Positions 19,661 to 29,895 of a stretch of 35,000 bases of DNA are shown here, one piece after another. Both the position numbers and the translations under genes were made by a program. The notes below the pieces were generated by a model that did not search any database, was not told where the DNA came from, and saw only the letters and a list, made by a program, of their open reading frames with translations. Position 1 is the first letter of the stretch. Each line of letters opens with the position of its first letter. Source of the DNA: Chromera velia (lineage: Eukaryota > Sar > Chromeraceae); contig JAHBMJ010000314.1 of assembly GCA_018398765.1 (NCBI GenBank), positions 1-35,000 on the forward strand. The letters run 5' to 3'.

Positions 19661-21088
19661 GAGTGAGAATCTTCTCCCGATAATGGAAGACTATTTGCAG
19701 GAATTGGAGGCGTGGAGAGCCTCCTTCTTCTCTTCCCTCCACATCGCATTTCAGGGCATTGAGTTTGTCAAGAACCTCATGAGAGGAAAGGCGGCAGAAA
19801 GCACCGGTGCGGCCGCTGCTGCTGCCACTGTCGCTCCATATGTTAATGAGAAGGATGTTTCTGATTTGAAGGAAATAAAAAAGATGGGAGAGGAGTTTTT
19901 GAGGAAAGTGTCTGGCCGTTTTTGAAAGCTGGTAAGCAGGTGGTTTGAGATTGACTTGTCTAGTTTCTCTCAGGGGGGATGCAGAAGATAGGTAAAATCA
20001 TTCGTTCCTTCTGTGCAGTTGCCCCAGAAGATTTTCAGAGAGAGTTCTCTGCCTATTTAGAAGGCAGACAAAATGAAGACGACGTTCGCCTGTTCCTGAA
20101 AGCAGGTGTAGATATGAATGGGTTGGTAGGGGGGCGGACGGTGCTGATGAGGGCCATCTGTACTGATAGTATGGATGGCTTTTAGATGATTCTGGAAGAA
20201 AATCCAGACTTGGAAGTGAGGGCAGGGTTGCAGTTTCATATGGGAGGGGGTGGAAACACTCCCTCTTCCATCAAAGCTGGGGATACCGCTGTGATGGTCG
20301 CCTATCGTCATCATCATTGGCCTATGGTTCGCGCCCTCCTTGCAGAGGGGGCAGATGTAGAAGCAAAAGATGCGAGGGGCCAAACCCTTCTTCAAATCGC
20401 CTGCAGAGCTCTGAGAACCGCAGATTCCGATGGTGGGGAGGGCGGGGACCGTGCGGTATGTCCTGTAACTCCCGTTCTGACAGATATCCTTCGGGATGTG
20501 ATTGTGAAGACATCCGATGTTTAGAGCATCCAGTGTTCACCTTCACCAGATCTAGAGTTAGACAGCATGCCCTTTCTGCACTTTTTCACCTAGTGTGGTT
20601 ATGAAGAGTTGGTGGAATTGCTTTTATCCTGGGGGATGGAAATTAATCAATTTTACTAGTCAGGCCGCAACCGATTTACAGCTTTACACGTTGCTACGAG
20701 GAGAAAACATCCTGCAGTTTTGTAGCTTCTGCTTGACAGAGGCGCAGATATGTATTGGCTTGACGTAGATGGTGATACAGCGCTGATCAACCTGTTTTAT
20801 TTTAATTGGTTCCAGATCGGCGATGTAGCAGTGCAGAGATGTGCTGAGATCTTTCTTGATCACAATGTCAATGTGAACTTGCAGGGAGGGGGCAACCGTT
20901 GGACAGCTCTTCACAGGGCTGCCAGGGAGGGAAACATTGCAAAAGAGATCGTGAAACTCCTCGTGGAAAGGGGTGCCAACACGGAGACGCAAGATTTGGG
21001 AGGGAGGACACCCCGCGATCTAGTGCCTCCCGGCAACCCAGAGCTGCTAAGGCTTCTAAGCCCGGCAGCGGTGCAGACGACTGCATAA
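19661..21088 (+). pseudogene. Ankyrin-repeat protein gene with five in-frame TAG codons
   Basis: Exon 1 starts at ATG 19661 (MSENLLPIMEDYLQELEAW), includes a poly-Ala patch, and meets TGA 19922-19924 shortly before a GTAAGC donor at 19931. Skipping the TGA, acceptor TCTAG (19963) restores the next frame, which then runs from 19964 to TAA 21086-21088. That frame has exactly five internal stops, all TAG: 20183, 20522, 20591, 20657 and 20723. Ankyrin units are recognisable across the stops: GDTAVMVAYRHHHWPMVRAL with LLAEGADVEAKD; CGYEELVELLLSWGMEI; RFTALHVATRRKHPAV with LLLDRGADM; and RWTALHRAAREGNIAKEIVK with LLVERGANTE. Ankyrin repeats are protein-binding scaffolds. The gene is most simply a pseudogene, although the fill between stops is unusually intact. 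Confidence 0.75.
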
Positions 21089-22700
21089 GAATCTGTGCTA
21101 GAGTCTCTACCAGTTTTGAAGCTCAAGCGGGGAGGCAGTGTTGCGTATCTACGCCTACAGAACCACGCGCAGAGGTGGTTTCTTGTATATGACGGGGTCA
21201 GAAAAAGGTTTGAAAAACAACTGCTTTAATTTACAGAATTTAAACTAGAAACGTATAGAAATTGCAACAGCAGAATCGATTTTTCATTCAAATATAGTAA
21301 TTAAACATTAAAAATATTTTATGATGGCATAGCATAGCAGGATGTTTAATGGTTCTAGCCACAGTAAAAAACCTGGCCCGTAAGAGCTTATATAGAGTTT
21401 AACTTTAAAATTTTATATGAAATGTTCTATATTTGAGTCTTAGTAGTAGATTTATCTGATTTGAGTTCAAATCAATTAAAGTAAAATTTAATCAAATTAA
21501 ATCGATTGGCAAATTTAGTAGAATTAACTAATTTAATTAATATTTCATTAATCACTAGCATGATCATTACTATCAGTGGTCCATCATGCAGTCAATAGAC
21601 AAGTCAGCAATGTACGACTCGATCACATATCCCATCCATAGTGCTGGCTAGCTATGGTATAGGCAAACACATGTTTTTGCTTCTCAGGAGAAGCTAGAGG
21701 AGAAGGCCGAACTTGAACATATATACAGGGAGAGCAGAGTTTAAGGCTGTTCATATAAGAGTCTATTAAATGCACAAACCCAGAGATCAAAATTTGTCTG
21801 AGAAAAAATCCTAGAAAAAATCGTACATGACATTATAAGCTATTATTCATAATGACCTAGACAATCACTAACACAATCAATCAATCAATACTAGACTATC
21901 ACTGATGATAATAATACTGATGAAGTTGACTAAACCCGGCAGCCATCGTATCCTAATGGTAGAGGGCAGTCTGAGTATACATGCATTGTTAGCCTAGAAG
22001 CATAAAAGCTCGCTCAGAGAGGCCACACTGAGTCAACTAGAAACTAGCAATCCCTTCATTGACAAGAGGAGTAAGAGATACCACTCACTTACCACTCAGC
22101 CTCTTCCTGCCTGGGAGGCCCGACAAAATTAAGGAACTCGCATAGAAAAGGACTACCCTGGGCCACAGACCCCCTTCTGTTTTCTAACCGCGTGCAACGC
22201 TTTCTAAAGTGCCTCAAGTGGGAGAGGACTTCTAGGGGGGGGACCTGCTGGGCTACCGTAACGTCTTAAAAGCCCAACCGACTCCGCCGGATACCGCCTT
22301 CCCGAGGTGGCCGAGGGGGAAGACGCCTAGGAGCCCCAAAAAAGCCCTTAGACACCCGAAAGGAAAACACTACAAGTTGAACGCAGAAGAAAAGAAAGAG
22401 AGGTCCAATAGCAAACATTATAATACAGTATATAAACCTCCCACCAGCCCTCTCCCCCCGAAGGACAAGCCACCTTAATCTGTAGACTTCCCCATTACTT
22501 CATGTTCTTTTTTCAGCATACGTGTTTTCCTTGGTTAAAAAATATCCGAGACTAGAAAACGAGAGACAAACACAAACCGTGAGAGCCCAACCTACAGCCA
22601 GCCCTCATTTTTCAACTTATGTTAACCGTAATCCCCTTTTTCAACTCAAAACAATTCCTTCTTCTTCCAACGATAGAGAGAGGGAGATTTTCTTAACTTT
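21089..22700. other. AT-rich gene-free DNA with one GC-rich patch
   Basis: 21200-22000 is strongly AT-rich without open frames. 22090-22345 is GC-rich and contains CCGACTCCGCCGGATACC and GAGGTGGCCGAGGGGGAAG, but I cannot fold it into a tRNA or other known RNA. It may be LTR/UTR sequence of the minus-strand relic that follows. A TATATAAA lies near 22431. Confidence 0.4.
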
Positions 22701-22715
22701 AAGTTGCTTTTCTTA

Positions 22716-23740
22716 TCAGCCCCCCTCCTTCTCCTTTTCCAGCCCTCCATCTCCTTTCTTCTTTTTGTTCTTCTTATTTGTCCGTCTACTGTCTCTTCCC
22801 GCCTCTGCATGGTTTTTTTCTTTGACAGACAGTCCCGCCCTCAGTTCTATCTGCGGAGCATCGGCACCCCTCTTCCCCGTGAGAGGCCTCAAAGTTTGAG
22901 GCATGTGCATGTTTTGCCTCTTCCTAAACCCCGCCGCCGATTGGGTTGATACCGAAGGAACACAATGACTATCCATAGATCGGACCGGCATCACCGGACT
23001 GGGCTGATCCTGGTCTCGGAATCGAGGCTATGGAGGTCTGCATGCTATAGGAGTGCCGGGTGGCGGCTCTAAACAGTAGCTGACCCTCGGAGGCGGTGTT
23101 TTATCGACATTCGCTGAAACACGAGTTGGGAAAGAAGCGTGGCCGGAAGGGGGGGCTGCCGAAGCAGCCGAGGCGGCCTGCCGGGCCTGGGAGACGGGAG
23201 CTGTTTTGGTTGGGAACGCAGGTTGCTTTGGTACTGGAGGATGAAAAAGAGCAGAAGACAGGAGGGGCGACTTCTTTTGAGACAAGGCAGACCAAGAAGC
23301 TTTGCGTCGCTCCTTTGCTGCAACAAGCTGGGCTTTTGTCTTCGCCAGTCTCATCATGAAAGAAACAACGGTCTTCTCATTTGCAGTAATCTCTCCATGG
23401 AAACCCTGCGGCTGAAATAGAGAAGAAAAGTTCTGAGCGCATCTCTTGTTGAAGAACTCAAGCACTGTGCCATTTAGGTAAGAGTGCATGTCAACAATGT
23501 CATGCCTGGGCTAAAATTCCCCCCAGGTTCCTCAAATACGAGTGAAAACGTCCATCTTCATCCAGAATTTGGAGCCAGAGTCACGAAAAAGAGCTTTGTC
23601 TTCACTGAAACGCTTGGAGTGAACGGTTGGGGAGGAGATCAAAACCTAAGAGGACTTTACGGTTCGTGTTCTGTCGCCTCTTTGTCTTTTCAAAAAGCTT
23701 ATCGAATCGGTTCTCAAGAAAAGGTCAGATGATCCTTATG
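22716..23740 (-). pseudogene. Minus-strand interrupted basic protein frame (gag-like?)
   Basis: One frame reads from about 23740 down to TGA 22716-22718. Internal stops are TAG at 23646-23648, TGA at 23532-23534, TAG at 23511-23513 and TAG at 23028-23030. Continuous coding-like text surrounds each: SFLKRQRGDRTRTVKSS, FRDSGSKFWMKMDVFTRI, MHSYLNGTVLEFFNKRC, ITANEKTVVSFMMRLAKTKA, a Pro/Ala-rich middle (QAASAASAAPPSG) and a Lys-rich end (KKNKKKKGDGGLEKEKEGG). Architecture (helical N-part, Pro-rich middle, basic tail) resembles a retroelement Gag, but no LTR pair was found and no domain is recognised. Confidence 0.45.
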
Positions 23741-23776
23741 AGAAGTGAGTTGAGACGTGTGCGTCTGCTGCGTTGC

Positions 23777-24037
23777 CTACAGATCATTCACATCTTTGGA
23801 AAGAGAGTCAATTCCTTCATCAACAGTTGCTTCTCTTGCAGCAGCCTTGAAAGCCGCAACCCACTTCTGCAGGGGATCTTCAGGGAGTTCAGTTGACATT
23901 AGAAAGGAATTGCTTGGAGATGGTAAGTTGCTAAAAGCTTTGAACGACCAGAACTCGGTGAAGACGCAACCTTTTTCGAAGCGGAAAGCAGTTTTCGAAG
24001 ACTGTTGTGAAGAGCTGTGCTGCTGAGGTGGTCTCAA
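23777..24037 (-). pseudogene. Upstream piece of the minus-strand relic
   Basis: The minus-strand frame contains FLMSTELPEDPLQKWVAAFK and AAREATVDEGIDSLSKDVND and is closed by TAG 23777-23779. Its position just upstream of the 22716-23740 relic and its Gag-like helical composition suggest it is the N-terminal part, joined by a lost intron or a frameshift. The true start is possibly the Met in FLMSTE. Confidence 0.35.
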
Positions 24038-24204
24038 ATGTGGTCAGATGTGGTCTATTACTAGAAATTAAAAAGATAAATATTCTAAGCCGCTTTTTAG
24101 GCAGTATTACGGTATCACAGACGATACTAAAACATAAATCCGATATAATCTTATTTTATCCTATCCCAAAGAAGGTTGCAGTCTGCTATATATAGTCAGT
24201 CTTA

Positions 24205-25030
24205 TTAATGAGTCAGGACGATATTGAATATCTTGATATTGGTAATATTGTGTATGATATTGGGACAATATTACCAAATATTTGTGATATTATGATATTA
24301 AGTGATATTAGATATTGTATAAGTGATATTAGGATATTTTAAGCTAATATCACACACAATATTATAATATTACTAACATAGAATATCATGCAATATCACC
24401 ACCATTGATACTGATATTGAATATCAATAATATCATACACTTTTGTGTGATATTTGATATTCAATATCAGCAATATCACCATGAAGGTTTGATATCACAA
24501 GTATGAAACGATACGAAACGTCCTTGAGACCTAAAAATAAAAGTCCTGAAATATCTTAAGTTTGTGTTTGATATTAAAATTTAATTATAAAACCATAGTA
24601 TAGTTTTATATTTAAATTTTCATATCAAGAGCTTATCTGATCTCAAAATTTCTGTATTTAAAATATGTAAAAGATGATTGTAAAATGATACATTTTCATA
24701 AAAATTTAATTAATGAAACATAATTTGAACTGTCCATATAACAAGAGCTGGCGGTTCTACGCTCATATCACTTTTTTTTGTTTTTTTGGGGTGCGTTACT
24801 TCAACTGCTGATGGTTGTTCAGAACTACTTTGATCTGATATTAGATGATATTCAATATTACAATATCAATGATTCAATATCAGGGATATTGAATATTACT
24901 CAATATCATAATATCATATGAGACTGCTGATATTGAGTGATATTCAATATCACAATATCATGATATTGCTGATATTGAGAATCTCAATATCACTTTCCTA
25001 ATATGAGTCAATATCAGTGATATTGTAACA
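24205..25030. repeat. GATATT/AATATC island
   Basis: Two dense clusters (24205-24480 and 24830-25025) contain GATATT and its complement AATATC dozens of times in both orientations (for example TGATATTGAATATC). They are separated by AT-rich sequence without the motif. The spacing is irregular, so it is not a simple satellite. The many inverted pairs could fold. Confidence 0.8.
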
Positions 25031-25243
25031 TTTCATGACTCATAGATGCTGCATGGTACTGCGAGATGCTGCCGCTTGTACGTAAACGATACAGCCTCTA
25101 GTACTACCCTACAAAAACCTAAGAATTTAGACAGGAATTTAGAGGAATTTAGCTAGGAATTTAATTAAAGCTCTAAATTCCTAAACTTTGGAGGTCAATT
25201 TTTCATGAACTGTGATGAGCTAGAACTTGATATTGACGGTAGT

Positions 25244-25671
25244 GACGAGATTTGATTTGATAAGATTTGATTTGATTTGAGCTTCAAGCTTAATTCTAAC
25301 CAGATTTGAGGTAGATTTGAGGTTGAAGTCTAGAGGTCACTCTCGACACCAGTCTCGACAGCACTGAAAACGACATGACACAGTCGATACCACTAGCAAA
25401 TCCTAGAAAGCCCTAGAGAGAAGAAAATCACTAAAAACTAGACTAAAAGCTAAATTAAGACTCTCAAAATTAATGAACTATTGTTAAAGCTAAGAGCTTA
25501 TATAAGTTTTTAGCTTAGAGTCATCCTAGAGAGTCACCTCGAGGATTTGAGGTTAAAGGGTTAGATTTGAAGTAGATTTGATAGGATTTGATAGGCCCTA
25601 TCATGTGTTTCAGGCCTAAGATTTGATTTGCGGTTAAACCCTACTTCAAAGCAAATCAAATCTGGTCACTA
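25244..25671. repeat. TTTGA-rich core of the foldback element
   Basis: ATTTGATTTGA units with GAGCTTCAA and AGATTTGAGGTAGATTTGAGG variants are related to the block at 10427-10512. They show no coding potential. Confidence 0.65.
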
Positions 25672-25692
25672 ATTAACGGTGCTTGTAGACCT

Positions 25693-25732
<40 letters not shown>

Positions 25733-25755
25733 TTAGCTCTATAAGCACCGTTAAT
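25672..25755. repeat. Hairpin with AATC microsatellite in its loop
   Basis: Arms ATTAACGGTGCTTGTAG (25672-25688) and CTATAAGCACCGTTAAT (25739-25755) pair with one mismatch. About nine to ten AATC units fill the loop. Confidence 0.85.
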
Positions 25756-25933
25756 ATCAAGTTCGTCGCTTAGTCCGAACTCATTATAGTTCATGAGAAA
25801 TTGGCCTCCCAAAATTGCTAAATTCCTCTAAAATCCTCTCTTTAGATTCCTAGCTAAATTCCTCTAAATTCTTATCTAAATTCCTCTAAATTCGTATCTA
25901 AATTCCTGTCTAAATTCTTAGGTCTTTGCAGGG

Positions 25934-26256
25934 TAGGCGACGCACAGTGATAAAAAAAAAGAAAAAAAAAATCTTGAGAAGCCTAATCTTTTTTTTTCTG
26001 TTGTTTTTAATATGCACATAGCGGGAAGGCCCTAGGGTGGAACATATCAATCAATCAATCAATTTATACAATTATTGGAAGTGTCAAACATATAATAAAA
26101 ACATATCTAACTACAAAACCTACATTTGCTAAGTATTGCTAAGTTTGCTTTAGAGTTTGCTTGGACTTTTGACCATCAGACTAGAAAACAAAAACAAAGG
26201 AAAAACAAATCTCGACATGTCTATTCTTTTTTTTTCTTACCACTGTGCGTCGCCTA
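25934..26256. mobile_element. Nested short MITE with 16-bp inverted ends
   Basis: TAGGCGACGCACAGTG at 25934-25949 is the exact inverse complement of CACTGTGCGTCGCCTA at 26241-26256. A-runs follow the left end and T-runs precede the right end. The outer TA on each side is probably the target duplication (TA or TAG), as for Tc1/mariner- or PIF-type MITEs. Removing it restores the terminus GGGTAG of the surrounding foldback element. Confidence 0.75.
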
Positions 26257-26269
26257 GCTCTAGTACTAG

Positions 26270-26628
26270 CTCAATAGTATAGCCTGAGAGACAAGGACTA
26301 GCAAAGACCAAGGTGTAGCTAGAGGTGTAGAGTCTACAGTAGAGACATAGCTTGAAGTAAACTAGCCTCTAGACTATAGCCTTCAACTAGGAGACACTGT
26401 TTCATACAGAGGGAGAGAGCAACACTCTCAGACAAAGCAGACAGACTCAACGACACTGGGCTTATAATATGCCGCTTATTTCCTTTTTCCGGCCACACAA
26501 AACACAGACCACGCACACACACACAGACAGACACACACACACAGACGGACAGACAGACTATTTGTTCCTTCTTCTCCCTTATTTCCTTCACTACTTTCTT
26601 CATGGACAACAGACAAAAAAAAGAGAGT
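26270..26628. other. No gene seen before the purine tract
   Basis: CTAG-rich sequence is followed by an ACAC/GACA patch (26507-26560) and the first occurrence of the TTCTTCATGGACAACAGAC module. No supported coding sequence is present. Confidence 0.45.
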
Positions 26629-26633
26629 CTTTA

Positions 26634-26665
<32 letters not shown>

Positions 26666-27270
26666 AACGAGCGAACGAACGAACGAAAGAAACACGAACG
26701 AAACAAAAGAAACAAAAGAAAAAATTAAAGAAACGAACAAAGAAAAAAAGAAAGAAAGGAAGGAAGGAAGAAAGACAGAAAGAAAAGAAAAGAAAAGAAA
26801 AGAAAGAAAAGAAAGAAAAGAAAGAAAAGAAAGAAGAGAAAGAAAAGAAAGAAAAGAAAGAAAAGAAAGAAAAGAAAGAAAGAAAGAAAGAAAGAAAGGA
26901 AGGAAGGAAAGAAGGAAGGAAGGAAGGAAGGAAGGAAAGAAAGAAAGAAAGAAAGAAGGGAGAAACAACGAACGAACGAACGAACGAACGAACGAAAGAA
27001 AGAAGAGAAAGAAAGAAAGAAAGAAAGAAAGGAAGGAAGAAAGAATGAATGAAAGAAAGAAAGAAAAGTATGAATGAATGAATGAAAAAATTAAGAAAGG
27101 AAGGAAGAAGGGAAGAAAGAAAGAAAGAAAGAACGAAAGAAACGAGCGAACGAACGAAAGAAAAAAAGAAAGAAAGAAAGAACGAACGAACGACAAAAAG
27201 ACAGAAAGGCAGAAAGACAGAAAGAAAAGAAATAAATAAACAAAGAAAGAAAGAAACATAGGACAAAATA
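26629..27270. repeat. 640-bp purine tract (GAAA/GGAA/GAAC family)
   Basis: GAAA, GGAA, AAAAG, GAAC and GAAT short repeats run almost without pyrimidines on the plus strand. Long open frames on both strands here are repeat artefacts. Confidence 0.95.
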
Positions 27271-27305
27271 TGTGACTTCTTTTTGATTTTTAAATTTCTT
27301 TTTCC

Positions 27306-27306
<1 letters not shown>

Positions 27307-27338
<32 letters not shown>

Positions 27339-27885
27339 GAGACTACATCTTCTTTTCTTTTCCTTTTTCTCTTTCTTCACTCTCTTCTGTTTTTTTTTCT
27401 TTCTTCTTTTGGCGCTCTCTCTCTGTGGAAGAGTGCCAAAGCTCCAGGCCTTGAGCGTACCCTGCGGCCCTTCATTGCCCAGTGCAGGCTTACGCCTTTG
27501 CACTTCTACATTCTTTCTATCTGGACGTGTTCGTTTCTTTCTTGTCCTTTCGTTTACGAGGCAGCTGCAGGAGCAGACAAACACACAGACGATATGGTTT
27601 CTTTTCCCCCCTTTTCTTCATGGACACAAGAGACCACAAGAAAGAAAGCACCAAGATAAAAGAACCAGACAGACAGACAGACAGGTAGGCAGGCAGGCAG
27701 ACAGACAGACAGGCAGGCAGACAGGCAGGCAGACAGACAGGCAGACAGACAGGCAGGCAGACAGGCAGGCAGACAGACAGTCTGTATGTTTCTTCTTCTC
27801 CTTTCTTTTCTTCATGTGCAGAGCGGACAACAAGAAAGAAAGAACAAAGACAAAAGAACAGAACCAACAATCAAACAGCGTGGGC

Positions 27886-27918
<33 letters not shown>

Positions 27919-28057
27919 CAGACAGACACAGACAGACACAGACAGACACAGACAGACACAGACAGACACAGACAGACACAGACAGACACAGACGGACACA
28001 GACAGACACAGACAGACACAGACAGACACAGACAGACACAGACAGACACAGACAGAC

Positions 28058-28090
<33 letters not shown>

Positions 28091-28560
28091 GACAGACAGA
28101 CAGACAGACAGACTATACAGACAGACTATATGTACAGACAGACAGACAGACAGACAGACAGACTAAAAGGTTTCTTTCCATCCTCTTCTTCATGAACACA
28201 ACAAGACAAAAAGAAAGGAGGCAACAATGACAGAGGAGCATCACAACAACTTAGACAAAGTGAGCAGGGGGCCCGAAAGATGAGAGTTAAGCTTCCCTTG
28301 CCTCTCCACCTCTCGACAGACTTTCACGTGATCACTGGTTCACACGTTAATCCTCTGCTGCTTCCACTCAAGACAAGAGAGAGAAAAAAAGGAAGAAGAC
28401 AAGAAAAAATAACAACAGAGAGAAAGAAAAACTGCACGCGGGAACCAATACCGTCATGGTCTTTAGACAGGGGTGGCGGGGTGGGGGCAGACAGACAGAC
28501 AGGCAGACAGACAGACAGGCAGACAGACTATACAGACCGACCGACCGAGGGACAGACAGA
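27307..28560. repeat. CAGA/CAGG/GACACA microsatellite array
   Basis: Blocks lie at 27307-27340, 27666-27782, 27885-28170 and 28487-28565. The block at about 27910-28065 has a 10-bp higher-order period (GACAGACACA, about 15 units, with one GACGGACACA variant). Confidence 0.92.
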
Positions 28561-28570
28561 CAGATTGACA

Positions 28571-29454
28571 GACGGAGACCATGTGACTTCTGTTTTTCTT
28601 GTTCCTTCGTTTATCGTTCTATAAATAGACAATAAAACAAGAAGCCAAAAACATTCGGACAATCAAAGAAAGCACCAATAATCAGACACACGGAAGGGGG
28701 CCGGAAGGAGACAGACTTAAGCGCCCCTTGCGTCTGTTCCCCGGGAACTTCCGCCCGATGAGATTCAGACAGACCACATTGTATTTTCTTTTCTTTTTCT
28801 CTTCTTTGACAGAATGTATGACTTCTTTTTTCTTTCTTTTTCCCTTGGAACAAAAAAAGGCAAAACAGACAGGCTGTATGCCTTCTTTTGACAGACAGAC
28901 TGTATCGTTTTTGCTTTCCTGTTCGGACAGTCTATACGTTTCATCTTCTCCTTTCTTTTCTTCATGTACAAAACGGACACAAAGAAAGAAAGAAAGAACA
29001 GAGACACAAGAGCAAAACAAACAAACAAAAATTATGGGCAGGGGGTGATGGAGGATGATGCAGACAAGCGGAGGCACACTGGACAGACAACACGGTTACG
29101 CACCGGAACAGCCGTCAAGGATATCAAAGTAACCAAGAAAGAAATGCAAGTGGAGAGCACGAGTGAAAAACAGACGATGTTTGCAAAAGAAGGCACGGAC
29201 AGGATAGGATAGGAAAAGATAGTTCAGAGACGAGGACATGAGTAAATGAACAGTGACCAGCAGAAGTTTTCTTGTGTTCGTGTGTCCGTCACCGAGTCGA
29301 AAGAGGGATCTGCAGTTCGTCGTCACCCTACTACTCCTTCAGTTTTGTGTGTTTCGAAAAGCGTCTTCAGGTCAAGACAGCCTACTCCCTGCCTCCTCTA
29401 TCGGCAACCAGAATTTTCTTCCACCCTCCAACTCTAAGAGCTCGGACAAAGCGT
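28571..29454. other. No gene seen between repeat array and RPS15
   Basis: Mixed low-complexity sequence to about 29050, then more normal sequence that would include the RPS15 3'UTR (minus strand). I see no clear AATAAA on the minus strand near 29455 and no supported open frame. Confidence 0.4.
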
Positions 29455-29895
29455 TTACTTCAGGGGGATATATCCGAAACCCTTGTCGCCCTTCCCGAGA
29501 CCGGCCTTTCCGTGACGGCAGGGCTTGTAAGTGAGCGCGAACTCACCAAGGTAGTGGCCCACCATCTCAGGCTTGATCTCGACAGGGAAGAAGATCTTTC
29601 CCTGATAGACACCCACAATGGAGCCAATCATCTCAGGCATGACGACCATGTTACGGAGATGAGTGTTCACAACCTTGGGCTTCTCTCCGAAGGCAGCCTC
29701 CTTCTTGCTCTTTCTGAGCTTCTTGATGAGGACGTTGGCCTTGTGTCCAATGCCGCGGGAGAACTTCCTGCGCTTTCTGGCCTCAAAGAGGGCGACCACG
29801 TCAGGGAGAGCCAGGTCGAGGAGCTGGTCAAGCTCCACACCTCTGTAGGTGAACGTACGGAAAGTACGCTTCTGCTTCTGCTGTCCTTCAGCCAT
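29455..29895 (-). CDS. RPS15: 40S ribosomal protein S15 (uS19)
   Basis: This 146-residue, single-coding-exon gene on the minus strand starts at ATG 29893-29895 ([19 protein letters not shown]) and ends TAA 29455-29457. Length and order match eukaryotic RPS15: an N-terminal [17 protein letters not shown] segment, a basic KRRKFSRG region, [38 protein letters not shown], and the signature [20 protein letters not shown] before the final IPLK. The protein sits in the small-subunit head near the decoding site. The C-terminal [13 protein letters not shown] differs from the common ATHSSRFIPLK. An in-frame upstream Met (29908-29910) exists, but MAEG is the family start and it lies just after a splice acceptor. 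Confidence 0.96.
   Translation of the reverse strand: MAEGQQKQKRTFRTFTYRGVELDQLLDLALPDVVALFEARKRRKFSRGIGHKANVLIKKLRKSKKEAAFGEKPKVVNTHLRNMVVMPEMIGSIVGVYQGKIFFPVEIKPEMVGHYLGEFALTYKPCRHGKAGLGKGDKGFGYIPLK

Larger units (their letters stand above)
25096..26265. mobile_element. Foldback (hAT-like MITE) element with 8-bp target duplication
   Basis: The left terminus at 25104 reads CTACCCTACAAAAACCTAAG; the right terminus, reverse-complemented, reads CTACCCTGCAAAGACCTAAG (18 of 20). The inverted similarity continues imperfectly for over 100 bp (GAATTTAGACAGGAATTTAG and later GAACTTGATATT) on both arms. CTCTAGTA flanks it at 25096-25103 and 26258-26265. Eight bp is the stagger of hAT transposases. 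It encodes nothing. A second element (25936-26254) sits in its right end. Confidence 0.7.
26560..29030 (+). repeat. Recurring module around TTCTTCATG between CAGA blocks
   Basis: A pyrimidine-rich half (TTTCTTCTTCTCCTTTC then TTTTCTTCATG), a short centre (ACANNNCGGACA) and a purine half (CAAGAAAGAAAGAACAAAG) recur near 26575-26640, 27597-27662, 27788-27862, 28170-28215 and 28938-29010, with variation. CAGA repeats lie between several of them. Confidence 0.6.

Noticed and set aside
12679-21088. Nuclear reassignment of UAG to glutamine
   Set aside because: No in-frame TAG occurs in the roughly 2,180 assembled codons of the five-TM, anoctamin and RPS15 genes, and the LTR frame also has TGA stops. 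C-to-T decay explains both; kept only as a test in the findings.
22270-22345. tRNA- or structured-RNA-like GC-rich patch
   Set aside because: I could not form an acceptor stem or a T-loop consensus, and there is no CCA-side pairing.
27885-28170. Regular short repeats that could suggest a CRISPR array
   Set aside because: The period is 4 or 10 bp with no unique spacers, and the DNA is eukaryotic. This is a microsatellite.
26469-28230. Long open frames on both strands (up to about 317 codons) full of KERKKER, SFLSFF or DRQTDRQT
   Set aside because: They are translations of GAAA, CAGA and GACA microsatellites, which stay open in several frames at once. They show no coding signal.
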